This document shows positions 9,914-21,837 of a stretch of 64,000 bases of DNA, piece after piece; positions within the stretch are counted from its first letter, which is position 1, and each line of letters opens with the position of its first letter. Origin of the DNA: Cyathus striatus. Taxonomy: Eukaryota; Basidiomycota; Agaricomycetes; Agaricales; Nidulariaceae. The position numbers and the translations under genes are program-made. The stretch lies in contig JAOVFP010000017.1 of assembly GCA_025738555.1 (NCBI GenBank), positions 744,001 to 808,000 on the forward strand, given 5' to 3'. The notes below the pieces were generated by a model. The model made no database searches, was not told where the DNA came from, and was given only the letters and a program-made list of their open reading frames with translations.

Positions 9914-12900
9914 ATGCAGGTAAGACTCAACGCTTCCGCTCTTTCCGACCCCAATGCCCTTCATATTCCACTTTGTAGTACCATCCATGCTCTCCCTACA
10001 CCCTGTACAGTTTCATATAGCGCTCTAGTCGATTCGGGTTCTACCCATTGTTTTATGGATTCATCTTTCGTTCGGACACATGCTATTCCTACCTCACCTA
10101 CTCCACCTATCGCTCTCAGACTTTTCGATGGCACCACCAATCATGTTATAACCGAGTTCGTTACACTGCCTGTACTATTCCCTACCGGTGAATGTATTAC
10201 AGTTGAACTCTATGTGACACCTCTTGATTCCGTGTGTTCTGCAGTCCTAGGATACAATTGGCTCACCCGCTTCAATCCGTTGATTGACTGGGTATCGGGC
10301 TCATTAACATTCCGGACTCCAGACACTTCCGAGCAACTTCCGCTCAAATCCGGGATCTCGGAACCAGGTTCCGCTTCCGAGGATCCATCTCCGGTCACCT
10401 CTGATGAGTCTCTGCCACCTCCTCCTAGCATTTCGCTAATAAACGGTGCCGCCTTCTCGCGTGCATGCCGTTTAGAGGGAGCACAGACTTTCCGTATCCA
10501 GCTTGGTGCTGTCGCTTCCGCCGCTGCCCTCAATCCAGAGGAAGCTCCGGATCTCTCTTCAATACCGTCTGAGTATCACGAGTTTGCTGATGTATTTAGC
10601 AAGTCCCGGGCAGATACACTTGCCCCTCACCGTCCCTACGACTTAAAGATCAACCTAGAAGAAGGTGCTTCACCTCCTGTAGGTCGGATCTATTCCCTTT
10701 CCCAATCCGAGCTTTCCGCTCTTCGGGAATTCATCGATGAACATATCCGGATCGGATTTATTCAACCTTCACGCTCTCCGCACGGGGCTCCGTCCTTTTT
10801 GTCCGCAAGAAGGACGGATCGCTTCGGCTTTGTGTGGATTTCCGCGGGTTGAACGCTATTTCTAAAAAGGATCGTTATCCTTTGCCACTCATTTCAGATT
10901 TGCTCGACAGTCCCCGTCGCGCCCGTATCTACACCAAGATCGACCTGCGTCATGCGTACCACCTGGTCCGCATTGCCGAGGACGATGAATGGAAAACCGC
11001 TTTCCGGACTCGCTATGGATCCTTTGAATGGCTAGTCATGCCCTTCGGACTTTCCAATGCACCCGCGGGTTTCCAACGCTTCATGAACGATGTTTTCAAA
11101 GACCTTCTTGATGTGTGCGTCATAGTTTATTTGGATGACATCCTTATATACTCTGATAACCTTGCGCAACATCGCCAACATGTCAGGGAAGTTTTGCGTC
11201 GACTCCGGAAGCACGGGTTGTACGCGCGCGGATAAGTGTGAGTTCCACTCGGAATCCGTGGAATATCTCGGATATATACTATCGCCCAACGGTCTCACCA
11301 TGTCTCCAACAAAGGTGAAGACTATTCAAGAATGGCGGAACCAAGGAAAGTAAAAGACATTCAATCCTTCCTTGGGTTCGCTAATTTCTATCGGCGTTTT
11401 ATATACAACTATTCCGACATAGTTGTTCCGCTCACCCGCCTTACCCGGAAGGGTAATCCGTGGAACTTCTCGGAAAAATGCCGTTCCGCTTTCACTGAAC
11501 TTAAGGACGCTTTCACGTCGGCACCCATTCTTACCCATTGGGTTCCCGACAAGCAGCTCATCGTGGAAACCGACGCTTCGGATTACGCGTTGGCTGCTAT
11601 CCTGTCTATAGTTTCCGATGATGGCGAGATTCACCCTATCGCTTTCCACTCACGAACCTTTACACCTCCCGAGTTAAACTACGACACCCACGACAAGGAA
11701 TTGCTTGCTATCTTGAAGCATTCCAAGTCTGGCGTCATTACCTGGAAGGTTCGGTTCACCCATCGATGTCGTCACAGACCACAAGAACTTGGAATACTTT
11801 TCCACAACCAAGATCTTGTCCCGACGACAAGCCCGATGGTCGAGTATCTTTCCCAGTTCAATCTAGTGATCCGCTTTCGACCCGGAAAACTCGGGGCGAA
11901 GCCGGATGCTCTGACTAGACGATGGGACGTCTACCTAAAGAGGGGATAGCGACTACGCTAAGGTCAATCCGCATAACTATCGTCCAGTGTTCACCCAGGA
12001 ACAGCTTATCACTTCTCTCCGAGCAACCTCACTTATTGTACCTGCTCTTCGCGCTAGTATCATCATGGACATTGAACAGTTACATACTGACATATTATCA
12101 GCTCTCCCTAATGACCCGGTCGCAGTTATCCGAATGCGGACTCCCGAGAATCGTTGGACTGTAACCCCGGACGGTTTCCTCCGTCTAGATAACCGGATCT
12201 ATGTTCCGGACTCCGGAACCCTTCGGCTTCGGGTTTTACAGTACAAACACGACCACCCGCTTTCAGGACACCTTGGACAGAACAAGACCCTCGAGCTAAT
12301 TCGACGCGAATATACTTGGCCGCTTATACGGACGTTTGTAAAGGACTATTGTAAGTCTTGTAATACTTGCATGCGTTCTAAACCACAGCGCCACCGCCCG
12401 TACGGAACCCTGAAACAACTTCCGGTTCCCGGACGCCCATGGCATTCGATATCTATGGATTTCATAGATCAACTTCCAAAATCATCGGCTTCCAAGTATG
12501 ATTCTATACTCGTTATCGTGGATCGTTTCTCCAAGCAGTCTATCTTCATTCCCACTCATACCACTTGCTCTTCTTCCGACCTTGCGCTTCTATTTGTACT
12601 TCATGTCTTTTCCAAGCACGGAGTCCCGGAACACATCACTTCCGATCGTGGTTCCGAGTTTGTGTCACATTTCTTCCGCTCCTCGGTACGGCCCTCGACA
12701 TCACTTTACATTTCACCTCGGGTTATCATCCCGAAGGCGACGGCCAAACGGAACGCACAAACCAAACTCTGGAACAATACCTTCGGGCCTACTGCAACTA
12801 CCAGCAGGATAACTGGTGTGATCTTTTACCTCTTGCTGAATTTGCTTACAATAATGCACCGAGCGCAACCACAGGAATTTCACCGTTCTACGCAAACAAG

Positions 12901-13539
12901 GGTTATCACCCGAACCTTGCGATACATCCGGAACGTGATCTCACTTCCGCTCGTGCACGGCACTTCGCAGTAAACCTCGAGGAACTTCACGAGATGCTTC
13001 GGACCGAAATACTCAGTGCGCAGAAACGTTATCAAGCACCCGCCGATGCGCGTCGCAAACCCGCACCCGCATTCCCTGTCGGGACAAAGGTATACGTTAA
13101 AGCCGAGTACTTCCGGACAACCCGACCATCCCGGAAACTTGCAGAAAAGTTCCTAGGACCTTTTGAAGTCATCGCACTTGCCGGATCGCATTCGCGTACC
13201 TTGCGCCTTCCAGAACAATTTCGTGCAGTCCACCCAGTATTCCATGTATCCATGCTTGAACCCAATACTGAAAATACTATCCCAGATCGCATTATTCCTC
13301 CACCACCACCTGTCCAGGTTGATGGTGATATTGAATACGAGGTCTCGGAAATCTTGGACTCTAATCTGGATCGTCGTTTGCGTTGCAAACTGAGGTACTA
13401 TGTACGCTGGCTAGGGTATGAAGGGACTGATGAAGAGTTTTCATGGCTTCCGGCCACGGAACTGGAACACGCTACGGATATCATCGAAGAGTTCCACTCC
13501 CGCTATCCGGATAAGCCCGGCCCTACTCCTATTTCTTAA
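9914..13539 (+). pseudogene. pol: pol of the gypsy element, multiply frameshifted
   Basis: Domains in order: aspartic protease (ALVDSGSTHCFMDSS, about 10,020-10,065); reverse transcriptase ([32 protein letters not shown] and the catalytic [10 protein letters not shown] at about 11,130-11,160); RNase H (IVETDASDYALAAIL); integrase with the HHCC finger (GHLGQNKTLELIRREYTW, CKSCNTCM) and D-D-E residues in SMDFIDQL, TSDRGSEF and GQTERTNQTLEQYL; and a chromodomain (YYVRWLGYEGTDEEFSWLP) near the end. The frame is interrupted near 10,796, 11,229, 11,337, 11,725, 11,830, 11,943 and 12,690, mostly by a missing base. The chromodomain places it among chromoviruses, whose integrases can target marked chromatin. 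Confidence 0.9.
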
Positions 13540-14375
13540 ATTTCACGTTACTTATTATCCGCTTGCAGTTTCACCTTATACAAAAACCAAAAACAACGAA
13601 TAACATCCAAAAAGCGAGATACAAGTACATTAATTCTTTGGTAACGTGTTACGACCATTTCCATCACTCCCTCTGCGTCTGCGACTCGACCCGAGCTCCT
13701 ACTTCACCTTCCGACGCAATTCCGGCACCCGTCACAACTTCCTCATATGCATCCGGATCCCGGAGGCATTCCACGAGCAAGGTTTCAATATGGAAACATG
13801 GACAACGTGCCCAGATACCTTGGAAACATCTCAGGACAACTTATCGAGTTTGCCTACCACCTGGAAATTGGCATCATGACATCTGTAACTCAACTTGATA
13901 GACTACGCTATCTTCCAATGCTTCCTGCATTTTCCCGGCAGTTCCTGCTACTTCCGCATCCAACCCAGACCTCATCCAATATCTTCCAATCACTTCCCCA
14001 TCCATTCCCAACTCTTCCGATGCTTCCAACCCAGTTCCGACACTCATCTCAGTCGGATATACAATCGGCAGTGCAACTAAGCTTGCCGCATTACCGGAAC
14101 ATCCGGAACGAATGGCTACCAGTGGAATATTGATGCACATGTCCTTCCACATCCATGGGCAGTGTTAATAGGTCTCAGGTTCAGCTACGACTTGCTGGAA
14201 CTTACTCAGGAACTTGTAGTTCACACCTTTGCTACTTCCCTTGCCAAAGGAATCAGATGTGCTCTCTTTCTGTTATTTGAACATCTACTGACCAATAGGA
14301 TTTCTCGTATTATTTTTAGTTATATTTTCTCGCACACAGTATGACCTCGTGGGCTCGGCCCTAAAAGGGGGATAC
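13540..14375 (+). other. 3' internal region of the gypsy element with polypurine tract
   Basis: About 830 bp between the pol stop and the 3' LTR. A Ser/Pro-rich open stretch (13,747-14,133) overlaps other frames and matches no domain I know; an accessory ORF is possible but unsupported. The likely polypurine tract AAAAGGGGGA lies at 14,363-14,372, four bases before the LTR. Confidence 0.6.
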
Positions 14376-15141
14376 TGTTATATCCATGTCCGGATACATC
14401 GTGCCGACGTTCCCACGTGACCTTCTAACATACCCGGTCCGTTCCCGGAACGTACCCGCTTCGGGTTTACACTTCCTGACGTTCCCACCCGGGAACGTAC
14501 CCGGAACCCGTCGGGTTTTCTATCGGGTATCCCGGATACGTACTTTCTCTTATGACGGCCTCACCGCGTCATCATTCTATTACTCCTCTCTTCCATTCCT
14601 ACTTATACGTTTCATTATGGCCTTTGTAGATTAGTTCCTTATTCTTCATTCTGAGCGCGTCATTTGCGCCCCTACTCCGCTTTGCCAAGACTTCATTTCC
14701 TACTTACTCCTTTGACTTGTCCTTTGTATAATACTTCTACATTCGTATCTACAGGTTCCTACTTAGTATAAGTAGTCTTCCAGATGTAATAGGTAGTCTT
14801 TAGTATTCGTATCAACTCTGTACACTTTCTTCCTACTCTAAGTTCCGAAACCCGCTCCGGGTTTTCCTTCGGGTTTCTCTCCCACTACCTAGTGTAGTGG
14901 CGAAGCCTTCTCTTATACTCTGGAACGTCTTCCTTGGTTACATATCATCTTCCTCGAAATACGAACCATTCCCTGGGGATATCCAGGCGGCGCAGCACAC
15001 AAGCTGAAGCCACGGTTCTTTCCGCACTTCCGCTCTACGTTCCCGCACCCGTACTCACTTCGGGTTTCCGTTATAGTTCTCCCACACCCTCCGGGTGTCT
15101 TCGCAACCACTTCTAAACAGGAAGAGAATCGGTACGTAACA
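14376..15141 (+). repeat. 3' LTR
   Basis: 766 bp, nearly identical to the LTR at 7541, with TG...CA ends and the second ACCCC copy immediately after. One extra C and one substitution distinguish it from the 5' LTR. Confidence 0.95.
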
Positions 15142-15159
15142 ACCCCACGCATTCTACAT

Positions 15160-18100
15160 ATGTCTGCGCCCACTTCAAAATCTAATGAGGACGTTGATGT
15201 TGATCATCCTAAATCCAAATTTGACAAAGGATTTTCTGTGGGGGGTGGAAATATATACAACGCAGATCACGAAGTTTGTCTACATTTGATTCATGGTTTC
15301 AAGGTATAATGCTGACTTGTTTACCTGAGAGTGTTACGATTCAAAACATGAGAAATCTACCTTTTTTTACAGAAGGTAGGGGTGACTACAATGAAGCTAG
15401 TTCCAGGTGGTCGAGGGACGCCAAAGAGACAGGTTCCAACAAACCGGACATCAACAAACTATTCGATTTGTTAGAAAGTGGAAGTTTGACTTTCAGGCAG
15501 TTGTATTCACTTGCTAATCCGAACACTGAAACTTCCAATCCTATGGCTGATATTGTGGGCGGGGAGGGGTCCAGCGGAAATATATACAGCGCAGATTACA
15601 AAGTGTGTTTACATTTGATTCATTGTTTCGAGACACAATACTGACATGACATGCCCACTCAGAGTGTTGTTATAATAGATGGTCTGGATGACCCTCTACC
15701 GTACACCCCCGACACATGGGGCTTCAAAAAGTCCGGTACCAGTTCTAAGAGCCCAGAGCATCCCAGTCCAGGACAGCCGGGTTCTAATGAGGTTATTACT
15801 CACACTCTAAAAGGGCAAAGAGGGTTACTAGGGAGTAATAGCTACGAAACTATGTAAAGGTCGTTGCTTACTCTTGCTAACAATCAAGCAGGGGCGAGTC
15901 TGGGGGAATATCTTCAGAATACACAAGGTAATTCCGGGCAAGGGAGGGATGAACACACTATAATATTCACTTGTAATCTATAACGCTTGTAATCACTAAT
16001 ATTAAACTAAGCTTCTTTGAGGTCCTGGGAGGGCTTAGATCACACTGGGTTTTTACACTCGGAAATTGAATAGATTGTCACGAATATGCTAAATAGCACT
16101 GATAGCGGAAGGAATCGATACAGGATTGCTTGGTTCTACATGAGCAGGTTCGCGAGTCTTATATACTACTGGAAAAGCGGAGTTCTTAGGTACTGTAAAG
16201 GTACTGTACAGGTATAGCAGATGTCTAGATAAGGTAATTAACTACGACGCTGGGCAGAGGGACATGCGCGAAGGTCTGGATAGGAGAGCATTGGACTTAG
16301 CTCCTCGAAAGGGGCGGGCGCGCGTGATAATAGAGACGCGCTTATTGGCTGATGCGCGGGTCTTAGATGCCCCGTCGCGTCGCGGGCCTAAAGATAGAAC
16401 CATCGGCAACCACGGCTTCGGGTATATGGTCCGTCCGCTTCGATCAGTAGATCAGGGTGAGATCTTATTCGCAAGATGCCGAGGACCGATCTGGGTTGAG
16501 TCCAGAGTTGCGGCAATGGCTGTTGGCGCTTGATGGGCGCCTCGACGCTGTCGGCTTCTTTGGGTAAGTTGCGCTGCCGGAACCATCCCGTGACCTGGAC
16601 GTGTCGCGTTACCGCGCGCTTATGGTGGATCAAGTGCCGCTGGGGTTCTATATACACACTTTCTTGCTAATCCCTTACTATAATCACTATTGCTTTTAGA
16701 TCTGTTTACTATGTCCTTAGTGGTGGTGACTATAAATAGCACGATCGTTGGCAGTTCGGACCTCACTCCAACGCTTAGGTAATCCAATTGTGATCGCAAG
16801 TGAGTGATTTATATTATGTAGATATCGCAAAAATACGCTTATATACGTTGTACGTCCGTCAGGCGTATCAACTCCAACTTCTGTACAATGTAAGGTTGTG
16901 TTCTAGTAACTGTTGCAAATATTAAATATGCGCAGATGATGTCGTCACGTATATATCTGGACAGTCCCTTTTTTTTGCAGAACGCGCAATTGAACATGCC
17001 AAGAAGCAAGAAAATAAAATACGCTCCATTTTCGCGGGACTAGGAATCGGGTCCGAGTCTTATACCATTTCGGCAGGATTCAACGAGCTTCTTATTGGGG
17101 AGGGGGGTAGGCGTTTGGAAGAGATTCATATATACATTGGCTCATCAGTACAAATCTACTTCAAGTCGGTGAACTTCCCCGATTTTCTGGCCTCTCTTGG
17201 AAAGATATTTTCTCCATTCCTAGGTTCTGTATATGTGGGCGACGACAAACCCGTCCAGACGCCTGTTTTCAATGGCGAAGGCGACGAGTGGAATTTCGAT
17301 GATATGGTAATGGATCGGCTTCACAAACAACGTTCCGAAGCGCCAGAGCCAATCATTATCACTTTTGATGACGGCCGCGAGCAAGAAAAACCAAAGCCAG
17401 GAAATAATGTAATGGGGGGTTCAAATTCTGCGGGGGGAAGCCCTTCGGCAGGTCGGGGTTCGGGACAAGGGACTAGCCCTCCTTCTCATCCCAGCGGCAG
17501 CGGAAATGCAGGCGACAACGGCAACGAAGATGAAGACGAAGATGGTGGCGATGGCGACCCGGAGGATCCAGGGAAATCCAAAGAACCTCCGAACGTCCCG
17601 AATATCCTTCGCGATGAATGCATACATATCGAAAGGAATGACCCAATACGAGGATAACTTGGAATTTGCAGCACTAACCATGGAAACCGTGTTTACCTTA
17701 TGTGTGAGTGCTTAATGTACGATGTAAACGGAGTAACTTAAATTGGCTAGAAAATAGTTTGAGAAAAAAGACGAATGTACCATTGATTTCACACGACTAG
17801 TGGTTGAACAGCCGATACTACCCAATACCTCGCGTCGCTGGCCGTACCAACTGTCCGAAGTCATTGTAAAGGTGAACTCCGGGTACGAGAACGCAATCGT
17901 CAAAACTGAGCGAGTGCGAACTACTCCAGAAGGAGCCAGAGAGATACAACGCGCAAAGAACGATGGGAAATCCATTTTACGTGAAATAAACATCGGAATC
18001 GAAGCGGGACTACAGCCTAAGGGCACTGTCACCTTCAAAGGTCAAAGAGGAAGTAATACCTCAACTCAGGATCAAGTAACACTGTTTACTTCTCCTGTAG

Positions 18101-18579
18101 ATGTCAGCAAACTCGATGGACTGGTATCATGGATCTACAAAATTGACGACGTACAATATAAGAAAGCTGGAGTAGATTTTCCAGATGAACAACTTCCAAA
18201 AGTTTCATTCGAGTTTTGGGAAGCTCCGGAGATTCCAAAAAAATTCAAGGTCATCGTTGAATCATTCTGGAAGATTCCCTCTGACATTGGTTCGGCCTAC
18301 ATTTCGTTTTCAAATGTTCTTCACAAAGGAGAACTTGAAGTACCTTACAGTGCTATGAAGAGTACGCATCAAAAAACTAAACATTATGCATGGATAAACG
18401 GCCTTAGGAAGGAAGACCGTCTTCAAGCAAATGGTGAAGCGGAAGTGGTCCTTACACCATCATTTCAAGTTGTACCTGGAAATGACTCTGTTGGGGATGA
18501 GGTGACCAAGTGGTATCAGAAGTGGAAGTTTGGTCCGTGGCGTAAAGGAAGTAACTCGTTGACGCCAATCATGGAATAG
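15160..18579 (+). pseudogene. B1: family B gene inactivated by insertions, a frameshift and a lost splice signal
   Basis: Exon 1 (15160-15273, MSAPTSKSNEDVDVDHPKS...) ends at a GTTTGT donor as in B2. Further exons include one near 15,372-15,600 and one encoding DTWGFKKSGTSSKSPEHP. The latter is interrupted at 15,808 by a 1,063-bp insertion. After it, the exon end reads caat|gtaagg instead of the caag|gtaagg of B3. Exon 16,981-17,710 carries the conserved SYTISAGFNELLI and SVYVGDDKPV segments, but two bases are missing near 17,595 (ccgaacgtcccg against ccgaaacccccccg in B2), so the frame shifts. The last exon (about 17,761-18,579) is open and ends in GPWRKGSNSLTPIME. With the gypsy element in its leader as well, this copy is dead. 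Confidence 0.8.
15808..16870. mobile_element. 1,063-bp insertion in B1, type unknown
   Basis: Absent from B2 and B3, where the coding text runs continuously through cactcc/aactcc into caacttctg. The insertion is flanked by ACTC on both sides (15804-15807 and 16871-16874). It begins taaaagggc and ends gcgtatca. The middle (about 16,300-16,640) is GC-rich and open for 89 codons, but I recognise nothing in it. A solo LTR or other non-autonomous element is possible; terminal inverted repeats are not evident. Confidence 0.6.
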
Positions 18580-19670
18580 AGTAGTTAGCAACGTGATCAG
18601 AGACTGAATATGTACTTAGCTAGTTGAATTGAGGTTATATGTTGACTCTTCCTATTAAATTGGTTGCTCAGAAACTCGAGAAGTACGATGTGCACGCAAA
18701 AGATAAGCCAGAAAAGGAGGTGGGTGTCCTAAGCCTCTATCGGGAGTATATACATCGGCAGTGTTAACCGAGGGATGGCACCACGCGTACTTTCACATTG
18801 CCAGAGCCCAGACGAAAGGTAAGGTACGGAATGGAAATAAATTGGGGGCATATAAGCAAAATTTAACGGAAAAATAAGGGTAGGGTAATAGAGGTGTAAT
18901 AAAATAGAGATCGTGTTTGAACAAAAGAATTGAATAAAATGACTTACCACTCCCAATACTCTTCGAACCGATACGTAACGACGATGACTCTCTCTTGAAG
19001 TTACCATACAACGCACGACGTTGGAGGTGACGGCAGGCTACTCTCCCCAAAGTAGAGGTGCAGTGAACTAAGATGCATGCTCGACAATGCGTGGTTGGTG
19101 GCGGGGTGCTCTGTCATCGGACACCGGTGGTCGGAATATTGGAAGTGGAAAAAAGATGAAAAGGTCTAGAAAATTATCGTAGCTGAAATATGAGGGAGAA
19201 GTGGATATATAAAGGAAAAAGAAAGGTCGAGAGGAAGATTGAATACAAACGAACGGAATATAGATAAGCCCAATGACTCCACCCAAGTCCCTGTTCCTTC
19301 CACCAATCGCCGTGTCGTAAGATTACAGCAGACATCTGATCACCTCATATCTGTGGGTGAAGCGGTGGTCTTGAGGACGAAATGATAGGCTCGAGCTTGA
19401 GGCAAGGAAAGAGGTTTGATGATGGACGGTGTGTAACCCTAGGGTCCTAGGCCCTAGCATCTTGAGCCGTCTGATGGCTGCATACGGAGTGCCTTGACGA
19501 GACAGAGAACATCTTAAATGTCCTGAGTACGAAAATCAGAAGCCTAGAGACAGAGAAAACGAAAGAAGCAGTGAGTAGTAAGGGAAAGCTAGTAGCCAAG
19601 ACGCGTTGAGGTGCAAGCGGAACGCGACAGCGTACAGGCGAGTCACGTGTTGTTTGGCAACAAGTTACTG
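18580..19670. repeat. Conserved downstream tail of family B, copy 1
   Basis: The same tail follows B2 (44,951-45,920) and B3 (57,557-58,625). Landmarks are gagtagttagc, atgttgactcttcct, cttaccactcccaat, the aaaggaaaaagaaaggtcga tract and gacgcgttgaggtgc. In this copy the small downstream frame starting at the atgttgactc landmark is broken by a deletion near 18,740. Possible splice signals exist on both strands but no product is clear. Confidence 0.75.
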
Positions 19671-19930
19671 TAGTGTTGCTGCGAGGTGAGTTGCCCTCGA
19701 TAGTGATGTACCTCAAGGTGCCCAAAATGGAAATTGTGGCGCCTCAAGGTGCCTTGGAAACCCCGAGGTGAGGTCGCCTTGAGGTGTCCAAGACCAAACA
19801 GAACAAGTACATTTCTGTCATCTGATTGGCTGTGATCAGCGCTCAACTCAACTGGGGCTATAACGTGTCATGGCGCCTATCGTCGGGGATCGCACCCATC
19901 TTTAATCACTTCAATGCACTGTGTTGCACC

Positions 19931-21837
19931 AGGACCCCCGAAAATCTCTACCACACTTAGATGCCAATCCGGACAAAAACTGGGGCCGTAGGCCCCGGAA
20001 CTCTGAAGCAATCCGGACACTTTTGGGGGCTTGAGACCAACATTCTTTGATCACCTATCCGGACATTAGTGGTCAAACTTTTCGGATGTATGATCCCTGT
20101 CCGGACAAAAATGACCTGGTAAGTGACATCAACATTACTTAATTTTTACCACGCCGCTGTAAAAATTTCCGGTCATTGGCTTAGTCTGTATCTTACCATC
20201 TCCGAAAATCCCCGTTGAGCTTTCCTTCAAATGGACGTCAACGGGAACTGAACCGATATTCAAGAGTAGTAAATATGACACTGCAAACCAACACGCCGAG
20301 TCCCCCTACCCAGGGCTTAGGCAAGTCCGCTCTTCAAGTCAACGAAATTACTAGGTTTTCATATTCATTCGTTCAGGCTTTGTTGCATTTCTCATTCCTT
20401 GTATGAGCGCGGTCATTTACCTTCATTGTACTGTACAGCATTTAGGTCTTTTTGTTACATATAAATTGTTATATTTGCTCTGCAGAAATTCAGTACTCTG
20501 TCTCTCATACTCGACTTGATCTTATTTCATTCTCAACTTGCGAAGTGCTCAAACTTCGTTATCGCTATTGTGTCTACCTTGCAGATTCCTTTGACATTTC
20601 ACATCGCTCTATCTAAAATCTACATCGCTAAAACTCATTTCTTTGTCTTAGAAATCACCCGCTTGCTATATCATCACTTTGGATCACCAACTCGAAGTCT
20701 CAAACTCGTCTTTTCACTATTTTGCAATTTTCTATGGACAACAATTGTATTACAAGACAAAAATGAGCATCCGACGCGAAATGCACAGGGTTCTAAAAGA
20801 GCAGCAAGCTGAGCGTGGCATAGGAACTGGCCTTGAACGTGCTCATCAGTGGATGGAGAATGCGTCAACACCTGCAGCTGGAAATGTCGGAAATGCAGCA
20901 GCTGTAGCAGAAAAGATAGCTGAGACGGTCAGTACTTCATTTGTAAAGCTCATACACATTAAAACTGATATCTATGTATGATACTAGGCTTTGACTAAAC
21001 GGAAGAATGCATTCAAAGCAGCTTGTGTTTCTCATAACGTGCTTGAAAGTATTAGCGAGGCTTGCATTACCATCTTGCACCCACTTCAACTGGATGACTT
21101 TGGTTTTATTATCACTACTAATGGTCCTTGTATCAAGCGCAGTGAGTTTACTTTTATTTCTACTAGCCAACGTGTTTGATAATTAATCGTTATCGGTTAT
21201 AACCATGTACTCGAAGACCGCAGGGAAGAATTCCAAACATGCTGCCATAAAAGACTCCTCAACTATATCTGCTATTTCAACCTTCGGTGTGCAAATTTTT
21301 GAGAATCGTACTGCTAATTTTTTCAGTGCTACTCCGAAAACAACATTCCTCCTTGGCAATTTCTACTTTGAACTTATTTTGTCTATTCAGTTTATGATGG
21401 TTATTTCATTTTCTGCTGTCACTCTTCAGTATGATATTGGTCTCGCTTTGGAAAACAAATATTATATGGACATATTCTGAGACCTTCAATCTCAAAAATC
21501 TCAGCTTGCGGAAACACTGAAGATTTTCAAAGTCACAGAAAAAACGGGCACAATTAGCTTTATGTCTCTTTAGGTAGATTTCTGTACTCAAATCGCTAAA
21601 ATACACATCCTATCAATGCTCAAGATTCCCCGGAGGCTATATTTCGCCAAAAAAACAAAAGAAAATTTGGTAAAATAGCAATTTTTCGAACTTACAACAC
21701 TAATCCGGACACAATCTGGGCCCCCCGGCGTGGACATAGACGCTATCCGGACAAAATTTGCGAAATTTTGGAAATTCAATCCGGACAAGAATTTTTTTTC
21801 CCGGGATCTAACTTTAGTAGGGATTTTCGGGGGTCCT
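19931..21837. mobile_element. Nested 1.9-kb TIR element with 8-bp target duplication
   Basis: The ends are AGGACCCCCGAAAATC in inverted orientation, flanked by the exact direct repeat GTTGCACC (19923-19930 and 21838-21845). Subterminal copies of atCCGGACA are numerous near both ends. An 8-bp duplication and subterminal repeats fit a hAT-type or related element. No transposase is recognisable, so it is non-autonomous; it carries a spliced gene fragment (see 20,764). Confidence 0.85.
20764..21155 (+). CDS. Small spliced gene or captured fragment inside the nested element
   Basis: An open exon starts at ATG 20764 (MSIRREMHRVLKEQQAERG, followed by an Ala-rich stretch) and meets a GTCAGT donor after AEKIAET. 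The frame resumes at an AG near 20,989 with ALTKRKNAFKAACVSHNVLE and continues to IITTNGPCIKR, where a GTGAGT donor follows. Further exons are unclear. The peptide is helical and charged, with no domain I can name. It may be the remnant of a transposase, a captured host gene, or chance; the two consistent splice signals argue mildly for a real exon pair. Confidence 0.3.

Larger units (their letters stand above)
7541..15141 (+). mobile_element. Ty3/gypsy chromovirus retrotransposon, complete in length
   Basis: Two direct LTRs of 765 and 766 bp start TGTTATATCC and end GGTACGTAACA. They bracket gag and pol in the gypsy order: zinc knuckle, protease, reverse transcriptase, RNase H, integrase, then a C-terminal chromodomain. 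A 5-bp duplication ACCCC flanks the element (7536-7540 and 15142-15146). The LTRs differ at two positions I could find (an extra C near 14,845 and an A/G difference nearby), so insertion was recent. Despite that, gag and pol contain many single- or double-base frame breaks. The insertion lies in the leader of B1; the intact equivalent site is in front of B2 near 42,730. Confidence 0.95.

Noticed and set aside
19663..19670. 8-bp target duplication for the element at 19,671-22,471
   Set aside because: The flanks agttactg and cttgatgt do not match, so none is claimed.
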